A DNA stretch of 30,175 nt, from the NCBI GenBank assembly GCA_026419775.2, contig JAOPGA020000129.1:1-30175 (forward strand). Reading direction: 5' to 3'. Every line of letters begins with the position of its first letter. Position 1 is the stretch's first letter. The notes under the pieces were generated by a model. The model was not told the origin of the DNA. It did not search any database and was given only the letters and a program-made list of their open reading frames with translations. Shown here piece by piece: positions 16,850 to 26,154 of this stretch. Position numbers and translations under genes: made by a program. This stretch comes from Acrasis kona. Lineage: Eukaryota; Heterolobosea; Eutetramitea; Acrasida; Acrasidae.

Positions 16850-18070
16850 ATGGGAAAGTCAGACATTACACCTTTCAACTTTGTTGCTGCATTTGAAAAA
16901 ATGTTTAGAGAGAAATTCAACAGGCGGTATCAATTGAAAAACTTTTCAAAAATATCTGCTGAACTGTTCCAGAGAATGGTTGTCCTGGAAGAATTTTCGG
17001 AAACTATTGGGAAGTCTACCAAAATTTCTAAAGTTAGGGATCAAGGTATTATTGAGATTGAGCGTGTGATGGACCTGGATGTATTTCATGATCTTGTAAA
17101 CCATTACTTGGATACAAAGGATGACATTACATATAATCAACGTCAACACTTGAATGTGCTCAAGTCCAAAAGTGAAAACAGCCACTTGACTCCAAAAAAG
17201 CAGAATGAGCAACTTATTGCTAAGTGCAAAAGTATACAACGAAGCAATTTTGTAAAGGCGGAGCAGTTTAACAAAAATGTAGAGGAGGATGAGAGCGAGG
17301 ATGAGGGTGAGGTAAGCAATACCACACCCACAATCAATCATGCCACTGTTCTGAATGATAGCGAAGGTAGCATCAAGGAAGCTCTCATTCATGGAGCTGT
17401 GCACCGTAACACAGTTAAGCTGACAGAGCTTTTAAAGTTTTATAATATGATACAGGACAATGTTGATGAGCAAATTGAGATTGCACAAAACATGCTCAAA
17501 AAAGCCAAGGAAATGCAGAAGCAACAAGAAGAATTAAGAAGTCAATACCGGTACCATATTACCAACATACAGACAGCAATTCAAAATTTGGACAAGGAGC
17601 ATGCCACAACCCAACCTGACACTCCATATAACTTGCCAAAATTCCTGTTTCAAAGTGCCTCGATTAATGTGCCTGCTCCACCTCAACCATCAATCTACCA
17701 ACCATTCACTTCACCACCTCAAGAAGTGATAACAGTGGGTGACGACCACTTTGGAGACAACCGTTATAACCGCCAACTCCCCTCATTCAATCAAATGATA
17801 CATTCACAAACGCATGTTATCCAACCTCAACTCTACCACCAAGAACAGCACAACCAAGTACACAATAATCAACATGAAGTGCCTGATGTCAACCAACCAC
17901 CACATCAAAGGATCAGTGAATCTCCTATACCAAATAAGCCGGGAACCCCAGTTCCAATTCAGCAAACACCATATGGATTACGGCTCTTTTATGAGAAACG
18001 CCCGACAACAAATAAAGTATCAGGACAAAAAAGAACAGTTAGTGATTTGTTAAATGATGATGATTTATAA
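16850..18070 (+). CDS. Transposon accessory protein, coiled coil, unrecognised
   Basis: 406 residues from ATG 16850 (MGKSDITPFNFVAAF); no intron. Residues about 7-105 look globular and helical (FEKMFREKFNRRYQLKNFSK, LFQRMVVLEEFSETIG, VMDLDVFHDLVNHYL). A Lys/Gln-rich linker and an acidic patch EEDESEDEGE (about 145-153) follow, then a coiled coil (about 190-250, EQIEIAQNMLKKAKEMQKQQ) and a long Pro/Gln/His-rich tail ending GQKRTVSDLLNDDDL. No nuclease, helicase or zinc-finger motif is visible. Its position inside the inverted repeats, facing the transposase and stopping next to the transposase stop, marks it as part of the element. It could help target DNA, assemble the synaptic complex or regulate transposition; these are inferences. 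A captured host gene is the alternative. Confidence 0.85.
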   Translation: MGKSDITPFNFVAAFEKMFREKFNRRYQLKNFSKISAELFQRMVVLEEFSETIGKSTKISKVRDQGIIEIERVMDLDVFHDLVNHYLDTKDDITYNQRQHLNVLKSKSENSHLTPKKQNEQLIAKCKSIQRSNFVKAEQFNKNVEEDESEDEGEVSNTTPTINHATVLNDSEGSIKEALIHGAVHRNTVKLTELLKFYNMIQDNVDEQIEIAQNMLKKAKEMQKQQEELRSQYRYHITNIQTAIQNLDKEHATTQPDTPYNLPKFLFQSASINVPAPPQPSIYQPFTSPPQEVITVGDDHFGDNRYNRQLPSFNQMIHSQTHVIQPQLYHQEQHNQVHNNQHEVPDVNQPPHQRISESPIPNKPGTPVPIQQTPYGLRLFYEKRPTTNKVSGQKRTVSDLLNDDDL

Positions 18071-19183
18071 ATGATCACTTTGCCAATTTCTGTAACAATG
18101 ACTTGTGTTTGCTTGTAAAATTTCGCTTCTCACTTGTCCTATTGTCCATTCAATATGTTCAATTATTTCTGCATCACTTTCTTCGTCCAATTCAATGTCA
18201 AGTCCTCGCAGGTTTGCTTTTATATGAGCAAATGACATTTCAATTGGATTATAATCTGGTGAATAAGTTGGTAAATAAATGAATGGAACACCTTTATCAT
18301 AAAGAAGATCTAAAACTTCTCTTGAATGATGAATACGAGCGTTGTCTAATATTAAAACATTTTCAGGATCCAACAACTCCACAAGTTCCTCAAGAAATAT
18401 GACAAAGTCTTCGGCTTTCATCCCGTTTCCATGCATGGTATTACGGATATAATAGTGCACAATATTGGAATCATTTTGTGCCATAATTAAAGAGTATGAT
18501 TTTCTCGAAACATTGCCAGCTGGCCATTCTGGCTCAACACCCTGTTTAAATGATCCATATAGGCGATTAAAGTCCCGAAAATCAAAATGTGATTCATCCA
18601 AGTATACAAATTTAGTGACATCAAAGTTAAACACATTCTCTCGCCAATGTTTTCTTTTGTTTTGAACTTCTTCAGTCAATCTTTTTCTAGCAATTTTAGT
18701 TGCCTTTCGCATTCTATAACCTAGAACACTTGTTTTGATTCTACTAATCTCTGATATAGATATATCAACATCAAGCTCCTTCAATATAGCTTGGATTGAT
18801 TTCAGGAGACGGAACGGATTATCAAGTGAAATTGTGTCAATCAATGCAATCACATAAGGATTTACTGTTCGCGATTGATGTTTTGGTCGTCCTTGTTTTT
18901 TTTGTTGACGATTTCCCTCTCCAATCGCGATGTACTTTTTAACAGTGTTAACTGTTAACAGTGTCATTTCCATAATTTGTGGGACTGTGTAACCCTTGTC
19001 ATGTAGAATATAAATGGTTTGTTGGGTCGCCTTGTCTAGTACAGTTCCATTTTGATAGCAACGATTTGATATGGATACTTGATTGTTCATGGTGAAGAAT
19101 ACTTGTTTGAACTTCGGTCGGGTGAAGAAATAGAACAAAACAGGAACGAAAAGAAGCAGAAACAGAACGGAATTGAAACTCAA
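18065..19183 (-). CDS. Tc1-family transposase (DD34E)
   Basis: The open frame from 19183 has 372 residues; ATG 19090 (MNNQVSISNRC) is the likelier start at 341 residues, because the upstream part is hydrophobic and lies within or next to the inverted repeat. Seen, numbered from 19090: a paired-like helix-turn-helix (about 18-55, TVPQIMEMTLLTVNTVKKYI), the GRP-type linker KKQGRPKH, a second helical region, then the catalytic acids Asp165 (YLDESHF), Asp249 (ILDNARIHHS) and Glu284 (SPDYNPIEMSF). There are 34 residues between the second Asp and the Glu, the DD34E spacing of Tc1. All expected motifs are intact, so the enzyme may be active. It cuts and joins at the inverted-repeat ends with TA targets. 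Confidence 0.93.
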   Translation of the reverse strand: MSFNSVLFLLLFVPVLFYFFTRPKFKQVFFTMNNQVSISNRCYQNGTVLDKATQQTIYILHDKGYTVPQIMEMTLLTVNTVKKYIAIGEGNRQQKKQGRPKHQSRTVNPYVIALIDTISLDNPFRLLKSIQAILKELDVDISISEISRIKTSVLGYRMRKATKIARKRLTEEVQNKRKHWRENVFNFDVTKFVYLDESHFDFRDFNRLYGSFKQGVEPEWPAGNVSRKSYSLIMAQNDSNIVHYYIRNTMHGNGMKAEDFVIFLEELVELLDPENVLILDNARIHHSREVLDLLYDKGVPFIYLPTYSPDYNPIEMSFAHIKANLRGLDIELDEESDAEIIEHIEWTIGQVRSEILQANTSHCYRNWQSDHL

Positions 19184-19264
19184 ACTACTTAAAATCGATT
19201 TATTTTAGGCTAAAATGAACTGAAAATAGACACAAAATCCGTCAAGGAATACCGAAATTCACAA
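19149..19264 (-). repeat. Right terminal inverted repeat of the Tc1-type element
   Basis: Reverse complement of the left repeat with about five substitutions. The outer end is CCGAAATTCACAA followed by TA. Just outside, ATACCGAATTTCA resembles the repeat end again, possibly a trace of an earlier insertion. Confidence 0.92.
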
Positions 19265-19401
19265 TAATACCGAATTTCATCGCTCACACTTTTATTTTAT
19301 TATTTCCCGCAAATATTAACAATAATGGACAAACGGGTTTAAAATTAACCTGTCACTAAACCTTTTTTGAAGGCGAAAGATGTATCACCAATAAAACAAA
19401 A

Positions 19402-20487
19402 ATGATAAAAGTAATAATACTGTGTGTTCTCTTCTCGCTGTCACGTGCCCTTTATAATGGGATGGAAGTTCAGCAAGGCCAATATCCATACCTTGTCTAT
19501 ATTATGGTCGATCCTGGGACAGAGGGAACATATGCCTGCGGCGGTGGACTTATTAGCAGTCGATACGTCATGAGTGCAGGACATTGTAGGTATGTCATTT
19601 TTTACACTTTATGATAACATGTTACGTTTAGTTTTGGTTCTGTTTTTCAAGTAATTGTTGGTCGAATAGATGTAAAAGGATATCATAAAACAGACTTATA
19701 CAATGTCACCAACGTTATAAGACCTAATGACTTTGGAAAGGAAGAACTTTTCGATTACGACGACATTGCGATTTACACACTTGAAAGTCCAATTCTTGAA
19801 GTCGAAAACTATACACAATACATGGATGTTGGTTTAAATGAACCACCTGTTGGCCAACCGCTCCATGTCGCTGGGTTTGGACAACTAGCAGGTGGTGAAG
19901 ATACCTCAAAAGTGCATTGGGGCATAACAAGTAGGGCTCCTGATCAAGTGTGCATAGATTCCTTCTCTTCATATCGAAGCGAAATTTCCTATTGCACTAA
20001 CGACACACAAATGTACAGGTATGTAAACCACTTTTATTTTGCCATTGATGTTTTAAATAGTTGTCCTGGAGATAGTGGGTCACCAATAGTTGTGAAACTA
20101 GAAGGTTCCACTCGTTGGGTTTCAGTTGGAATTGATAGTTTTGGTTGGGTAGGAACATGTGGATCAAAGAGACCTGAATCTGTGGTGGGGAAAGTAGCAT
20201 CCATGGTTGACTTTATCAAACAGAACACACAATTAGCACCCCCTAACTTTGTTACCGTGAGTTATACTCCAGTCGCAACAACTAGTGCCCCAAGCGTTCA
20301 AATCACAAGTTCTCCCGTCCCAAGTTTAGGAGTAACTACAACAGCTGCAATAACAACGGACTCACCTGCCCCTAAGTCGCAACAGATAGTGGATTCACCA
20401 AAAGAAATAAATGCGGCGAGTTTGTTAGGAGGAACGGTGGCTCTTTTGGCAGGGATTATTGCTGTAATGTCGATAACTTTTGTATAA
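19402..20487 (+). CDS. Membrane-tethered trypsin-like (S1A) serine protease
   Basis: Exons 19402-19589, 19632-20018 and 20061-20487 (two introns of 42 nt, both phase 2) give 333 residues. A signal peptide (MIKVIILCVLFSLSRA) runs almost directly into the protease domain (LYNGMEVQQGQYPYLV), so a propeptide is short or absent. Catalytic triad: His61 in VMSAGHC, Asp107 in DYDDIAIYTL and Ser197 in SCPGDSGSP; the second intron falls two codons before the GDSG motif. Position 189 (chymotrypsin numbering) is not Asp, so trypsin-like Arg/Lys specificity is unlikely. A Thr/Ser/Pro-rich stalk (about 245-305) leads to a C-terminal hydrophobic segment (LLGGTVALLAGIIAVMSITF) with nothing after it, fitting a membrane or GPI anchor. 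Likely surface or vacuolar digestion enzyme. Confidence 0.9.
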
Positions 20488-20674
20488 ATACATGAAATTT
20501 AGTTTCACTCCTTTCATCTAAAATGACCACCGCTTGTTTACTGCTACTCTCCTTAATAAATTGTAAACAATTCTTGTCATCAATGTGTTATTCGCATCAC
20601 ATGCAATCATGAGTTCGGTTGACTGGGGGAAATTAAATAAATTTGCGCTCTTACAAAATTCTTGATAGATAGTA

Positions 20675-22489
20675 ATGTCCGAAGACATACATCAACAACA
20701 ACAATGCTTATGCTATACGTGTATTATAAAAGAACAAAATCCTTATGTAGCAAGAGGAAAACTATCACACGTTGCACAAAACATTAATACATGGGACGTT
20801 AAAAAAAGAGATGATTGGATATTTGAGTTTTTCCATAGAATCGTCGCGGAGAGAGCTCAGGTACTCGAGACAAACAAATTTAACCCTCTAGTTGAATTCA
20901 TTTTCGAGAAAGGATTTTCCGCACAGCTCTTGGAAATGATCTGCAAATGTTATTCTCTGTACATTCCCAACGAAGCACCAAAAATACTTGATTATGAAAA
21001 ATTGCCCCCGAGCGACTCGACCTCCGGCATCATGGCCTGCATGATCTTTAATGAATTCATGACCATACCAAACAACAGTACGAAAGATTTGGTGCTTAAA
21101 CATTTAATGAGCGGTCAAGCCATCACCATCATGTATAGAGCTGCAAGATTTGGTTCCACGTTACTAAAAATAGCGGCCACCAAGAACTTGGAGTGGTTCG
21201 TGAGCGACCAAAATATTATAAACAATGTGATCGGAGATGATTACATTACTTGGGCTAACATTTTACAAGTTTGTATTTACATATTACAACTGCCCGCTGA
21301 CCACATGTTAAATGAGTCAAATGTTGAGAAGGGAAATTCTCAACGAAAAGTGTTAAGTCATGTTGGCGCCTCCGAAGAGCAGTATAATCGCTATTGTCTT
21401 CATCATTTACAACTTTTATATCAAAATGCATCTGTTTTAATTCATTGTATTATTTTAGAAAATCCAGACCTTCAATACATGTTTGCTGTCGAACCAAATT
21501 TGTTCGATACCATCATTGGTCAACTTGACATTTTACCAAGTCATACTTGTGCCACGAGTCATCGACTTGATGAACTAGCTTTCTCTCTGGCTCTTCTTTG
21601 TAGGGTTCCTTTTCAACTTGAAGACAAGTCCAATGATTTTGTTACCTTGTTGTCCGACATGTGTGGGGCGGCGGATCGTCCGATTGATCGATTATTGATG
21701 ACTTATAGAAAATATGTTTTTGATGTCAACGCGGTCTCTTATGCTTCTCAAGTCGTAAAGGATAGCGTGTCATATGTTCCTACTCAAGAACTACGTCCAG
21801 ATGCAGAACAAATTGTAAGCACAAAGATTGTTCATACAGAAATGATGTTGTTAACTGCTCTTTGTGATTTGTCTTATGTCGACCATGTGTCCAGGTATAT
21901 CGCAACGAATCATGTTTGGTTTCTTGACTTGTTAGAAAAGTTTTTGGGATTGAATAATAACAATATTTCTCATTGGATGGCTGATCAGCGTGAAAAACTC
22001 AAAGCTGGTACTCATTGTGTTCTTTTTACACAAAGTAGAAATAAATTCTCAAGCCAACCTGAAATTGTATGCATGACCAAAGACATGATTGGTAATTGTA
22101 TTGTCTTGTTGAGAAATGTGGTAAAGCATATTAATAATGGAAGTAATGTTCTTTTGAATTCAAAAGAATACGTTGACTTGATTACAGCATCTGCAACCTA
22201 TCAGAAGAACATTGGAGTAAACGTATTAAAGGAGAAAAGAAACTACAAAGAAGCTCTTGCTCATTTCTCTATGGGTCTACATATACTACCAAGACCAGGA
22301 GATGTAGATTATCCTTTGGTTTTGCACATTGCGGGCATGAGAGATTTGAAAGTAACTCTATTGAGCAATAGAGCAGAAATGTATTTACAATGCCAAGATG
22401 GAAAATCTGCGAAAATTGATCTTGATGCGGCATTGTTACTTGATCCCAATCATGAGAAGAGCAAGAGAAGATTAGAACGAGTAAAATAA
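20675..22489 (+). CDS. Large helical protein with C-terminal TPR
   Basis: 604 residues, no intron. The N-terminus has a short Cys pair motif (CLCYTC) after a Gln run. Most of the protein is helical, resembling an armadillo/HEAT-like solenoid. The last 90 residues match TPR repeats of the chaperone-adaptor type: NVLKEKRNYKEALAHFSMGL, then VTLLSNRAEMYLQCQDG and KIDLDAALLLDPNHEKSKRR. This C-terminal layout resembles co-chaperone and UNC45-like proteins, but no named family is assigned. Probably cytosolic; no signal or membrane segment. Confidence 0.8.
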   Translation: MSEDIHQQQQCLCYTCIIKEQNPYVARGKLSHVAQNINTWDVKKRDDWIFEFFHRIVAERAQVLETNKFNPLVEFIFEKGFSAQLLEMICKCYSLYIPNEAPKILDYEKLPPSDSTSGIMACMIFNEFMTIPNNSTKDLVLKHLMSGQAITIMYRAARFGSTLLKIAATKNLEWFVSDQNIINNVIGDDYITWANILQVCIYILQLPADHMLNESNVEKGNSQRKVLSHVGASEEQYNRYCLHHLQLLYQNASVLIHCIILENPDLQYMFAVEPNLFDTIIGQLDILPSHTCATSHRLDELAFSLALLCRVPFQLEDKSNDFVTLLSDMCGAADRPIDRLLMTYRKYVFDVNAVSYASQVVKDSVSYVPTQELRPDAEQIVSTKIVHTEMMLLTALCDLSYVDHVSRYIATNHVWFLDLLEKFLGLNNNNISHWMADQREKLKAGTHCVLFTQSRNKFSSQPEIVCMTKDMIGNCIVLLRNVVKHINNGSNVLLNSKEYVDLITASATYQKNIGVNVLKEKRNYKEALAHFSMGLHILPRPGDVDYPLVLHIAGMRDLKVTLLSNRAEMYLQCQDGKSAKIDLDAALLLDPNHEKSKRRLERVK

Positions 22490-22698
22490 ACATAAATCTT
22501 ATTCAATGTTCGATAAATAATAACTAGTGTTTTGTATTTACAAACGCAATTAACAATTGGTTAGAGTCTTTAAATTTGTCCTTTCGTCCAATATAAAATA
22601 TTAAACGAAGTAAACTAGCAGACGCGAGATACATGATGAACGCAGAGACTGAAGACAGCGAAGTAGACAACAAAAGTTTATTATTGGGACTGTTACTT

Positions 22699-23067
22699 CT
22701 AATTTGCAAATCCGTACAAAGTCCTTCCTTGTCTCTTGAGGGCGTGCACAACATCAAACGCACTCACTGTCTTGCGTCGTGCGTGTTCAGTGTAGGTTAC
22801 GGCATCTTTGACAACGTTTTCTATCAATTAGTAAAACTGCATTTTGTAAACTGTAAACAAACCTAAAAACTGTCTGAGAACAGTACGGGTCTCTTCATAC
22901 ATGAGACCAGATATTCTTTTGACTCCACCACGGCGAGCTAGACGCTTGATGGCTGGCTTAGTGAAGCCTTCAAGGTTCCCTCTAAGCACTTTTCTAGTGT
23001 GACGCTTCGCACCTTTACCTCCCTTTCCAATACCAAGACCTTTACCTCCTTTACCTCCAGTTAGCAT
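22699..23067 (-). CDS. Histone H4, divergent
   Basis: Core histone. Exon 1 is 23067-22863 and exon 2 is 22820-22699, with a 42-nt intron (phase 1) splitting the Glu after RQFL; 108 residues against 103 (with Met) in most eukaryotes. The core is well conserved: [70 protein letters not shown]. The N-terminal tail differs from the usual [20 protein letters not shown]: it reads [20 protein letters not shown], then [10 protein letters not shown], with extra residues before the third Lys, a Thr inside RHRK and Gly for Asp in LRDN. The C-terminus is GFAN rather than GFGG. It could be an H4 variant or simply lineage divergence. Confidence 0.95.
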
Positions 23068-23114
23068 GTTTCTGTGTTTCTGTTTTGTTTTTTAACCGAA
23101 AATACAAACTTGTG

Positions 23115-23122
23115 TATTTATA
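23115..23122 (-). promoter_or_regulatory. TATA-like box upstream of histone H4
   Basis: TATAAATA on the minus strand, about 48 bp before the H4 ATG, with ATTGG (inverted CCAAT) immediately upstream in TTATTGGTATAAATAC. A further CCAAT-like element lies near 23151-23157. The arrangement resembles histone promoters; function is inferred. Confidence 0.5.
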
Positions 23123-23814
23123 CCAATAAGCAGTTGACTTGTGCAGCAATGCTATTGGTGGGATCTTGGGTAAATCCTGTTCTATCATGTTCCTGCTGTC
23201 GCAATGCCATTTGATCTTTACAATTTCAACCCTTTATGAAATTTTATACTTTTAGTGATTTAAAAGTTTCAAGTTTAATATAAAACAATAAACTTAGTTC
23301 GCATTCAGTTGGCATACGCAATCGAATGTGAATCGGCACTATGTGGATGTTGATCAAGAACTTTACAATAAAATTTCAAGAATGATCGATTTGAACAAAA
23401 AACCCTTCAAATTTTCTCCTCGACCTTGTATTCTCGTTGCTCTTACGCTAGCGCTTACCCTCTATGAACTGTAGACAATGTTGGTGATTCCTGTATCTTA
23501 AAAAAACACAGATGCACGCGTGACCACGTTGAGGGCGCCAGATAGTAATACTCTTATATATCATTCCGTATAATAAATCCTGTCCTATCTATCGTCTAGA
23601 GAACCATTTGTGGTAATAAATATTAAATCGATGATTGATGAATTAAATTAATTCGTTCTTGTTTTTTTGTTCTGTAATCGCTAAAATTATTTCGGTAGAA
23701 TTGATTAAAAGAGTGCGGATTTGATATATTGATACTTCGTATGTGCAGTACCGAAACTGTACTATTGTTTTGTAAACTTGTGTGATTAAAGAAAGTGTTT
23801 ACAAAATCTTTGAC
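23123..23814. other. Intergenic, about 690 bp, with one unexplained open stretch
   Basis: H4 upstream region on the left and the promoter of the coiled-coil gene on the right. Between them, 23298-23474 is open on plus for 58 codons in a coding-like frame (VDVDQELYNKISRMIDLNKK near 23343, then ILVALTLALTLYEL) but has no early ATG; it may be an exon or remnant. The rest is AT-rich with no RNA gene or repeat seen. Confidence 0.4.
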
Positions 23815-26126
23815 ATGTCAAAGAATGAACCGACCTCAAGGAAAAGGATGGTGGTAGAGACAACATCAGTTCCAGGGTAAGAAATGATTACTTTTTTAAC
23901 CAATTAAACGCATAGGTTTCAAAAAAGTACTGTTTCGTCCTCTCGTCGAGCTGAGCAAACCACAACTACAACATTTTCATTACCCCGATTGAAGAAGAAG
24001 GAAACTATAAAATCAGACGGAATTGAGGAACAAAATGAGTTTTCAGTAGTAGCCTATGAGGAATTAGAGAGCGACGAAACCATCCCCACTACATTACAGG
24101 ATGAATCGCATAATCAACTCCCAATTAATAACATAGAACCTATCGTATACGATGACTCTGAAGAGCGCAGTGAAATGAAGAGGCAATCTATGAAGATTGG
24201 AGAGGACATTAACGATGCAGTTAATTCTTTAAAAGAAGATTTACAGTCGATGTATCATTTAGCTAAAACGTTGTCGCAATCGCAAATAATAATAACAACA
24301 GCAAAGGAGCAAAAGAACGTTGCCAGTGTTGGAACTAACTACGTTGAAGAAGACGCGCCTCGCAGTAACTTACTAATTTTTTAATGTTTCTAACCTTAGT
24401 AGCACCCACTAAGAATTCTCTTTCAAAGAGCGAGTCGGGCACAACATCTACTTTATCGCTAAATAAACCTCAATCGACACCTAATTCAGTACCCTTCACA
24501 AAATCTCCGTCATCGCCTCGCTTGACACCACAATCACCAGTAAATTCAACATTAAATTATTCACCACAGCCAGCTGTAAATATATCGAAATTGTATCTTA
24601 AACAAAGAGCAGCTAACGAGAAGCTACTGAACAATTCTTCAATCACGTCGCCTACCAAATCTGCCTCTCCAACAAGCGACAATCGAATACCAGATATGAT
24701 TAGGTAATATTTAGCTTTTCTTGAAGCATCTCATTATGTATAGGACAAAATATATGATTCATGATGTAAGAGTGAAAAAGTATGAGGACCAAACTAAAAA
24801 GATTCAACAAGAAAACAAAAAGAGGAGGCAGATAGAGGAGAAGGAGAAGGTGATAGCTGCTCAAAGAAGAGTGGCTAATCTAAGCCCCCCTACCCCTACT
24901 AGAATCTCTACGATGAGGATTGAAAATAGTAAACCACCAGAAGTACTCTCAGCAACTCAGCCCCCACAGCTTCCCAAATCCTTATCTAGCCCCAAAATTA
25001 ACAAGACTGTAACAATATTAGATATCGCTGCTACATCTCCTCGTAATGCTCAAGAAACAAAAAGAAATGTAGCTGAGCTAGAAGTAGAAACAAAAATAAT
25101 CAGCATGTCAAACAAACATGAAATTGAGGTTCCCACTATACAAGAAAATGACTCTGCAAAGAAGATAGCTCCTGTTATTGATGACTTTGGTGATTTTGAT
25201 TTTGATGATGAGAGTGATGATGACGAAATGTCGTCAAGTAGTCATTTATCCATCTTAGACTGGTCCAAGATCAAACCTAATATGCAAGCTACAAAGAAAG
25301 ATCAGGAACCGACACTACAAGTTACTGATATATTTTAAACTAAGATATTCCAGTCGAACCCAAAGTACTTTTTCCAGTTGTTGATAGCAATAAAGAACCA
25401 GCGCTCTGTATAGAGAACAACGATAACATCGTCTCGGATGATTTGGATGATTTGGATGATGACATTCCGTTACCATCACTACCAATGACTAATGAGATTT
25501 TATTAAAAGAGGAATTAAAACCATCCATAATCATTGAAGAAACTGAGCCTGAATCCCAAATGGTACAGATTGCGTCCGAGGAAGAAACACCTGCGTTGTC
25601 TGTGGAAGAAAGTATAATACCTGCTACAGATAATGCACACACTCATGTTGAGCAAATAGATTTCGTGAATGTTGATTCTCTACCCCATGCAGAGGTCTCT
25701 ACTGAGCCTGAGGTTGTCATTATTCAAAGCAGTTCTACTAGGGAGGTTCCTGATGTTTCTCAGATTAAGCAGGATATGGTCTCTATGGCGAATAATATTG
25801 CCGTCCAACCTGCTGAAATACCTGTGGTTGAGCGCAAATTATCTGAAAAGGAAATGAAAGCTCTACAAAAGAAAAAGGACGAGGAAGAGAAAAAGAGGTT
25901 AAAGGAGGAAGCTGAAGCAAAGAAAAAGTTTTTGAAAGAAGAGGCAGAAAGGAAGAAGAGAGAGGAGAAGGAGTTAAAAGCTGCTCAAAAGTTACAAGCA
26001 GAACTTGAAAAGAAACAAGAAAAGGAAAGAATAAAACGTGAAAAGGAAGCAGAAAAGGAGGCTAAAAAGAAGGGTTCAAAAAACAACTCCATCGTTGAGA
26101 AATTCACAGATGAATCTTCATTGTAA
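23815..26126 (+). CDS. Lys/Glu-rich coiled-coil protein, unrecognised, with one frame break
   Basis: Exons 23815-23876, 23916-24364, 24400-24703 and 24744 onward (introns of 39, 35 and 40 nt). That frame stops at 25338 (469 residues). Clearly coding sequence resumes in another frame from about 25344 (DIPVEPKVLFPVVDSNKEPA) and runs to TAA 26124. No GT-AG intron restores phase: every acceptor after the GTTACT donor at 25321 gives a length divisible by three, whereas two more bases are needed. A sequencing error or recent indel is the simplest explanation; two genes is the alternative. The N-terminal part is Ser/Thr/Pro-rich and probably disordered, the middle has a short basic coiled coil (KKIQQENKKRRQIEEKEK), an acidic patch (DDFGDFDFDDESDDDE), and the end is a long charged helix (KKKDEEEKKRLKEEAEAKKK). 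No family recognised. Confidence 0.6.
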
Positions 26127-26154
26127 TCTTTCCTGAATAAAATAGACTTCCAAC

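Larger units (their letters stand above)
16677..19264. mobile_element. Two-gene Tc1-type DNA transposon, complete in outline
   Basis: 2588 bp bounded by 116-bp terminal inverted repeats and flanked on each side by TA (16675-16676 and 19265-19266), the target duplication of Tc1/mariner elements. Ends are TTGTG...CACAA. Inside are two convergent intact genes: an unrecognised protein on plus (16850-18070) and a DD34E transposase on minus (18065-19090 or 19183). Their start codons lie almost the same distance (about 58 bp) inside their respective inverted repeats, so the repeats probably supply matching promoters. The inverted repeats differ at about 5 of 116 positions, so the copy is fairly young. 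Inserted between the dehydrogenase and the serine protease genes. Confidence 0.9.

Noticed and set aside
16946-17404. 152-residue minus-strand frame with hydrophobic segments
   Set aside because: Lies opposite the transposon accessory gene, which has better codon structure and its own start just inside the inverted repeat.
19090-19183. Hydrophobic N-terminal extension of the transposase as a membrane segment
   Set aside because: It overlaps the inverted repeat and no Tc1 transposase has such a segment; the internal ATG at 19090 is preferred.
25321-25344. A 24-nt intron to repair the coiled-coil gene
   Set aside because: Length is below the 35-45 nt seen elsewhere and, being divisible by three, it does not restore the frame.
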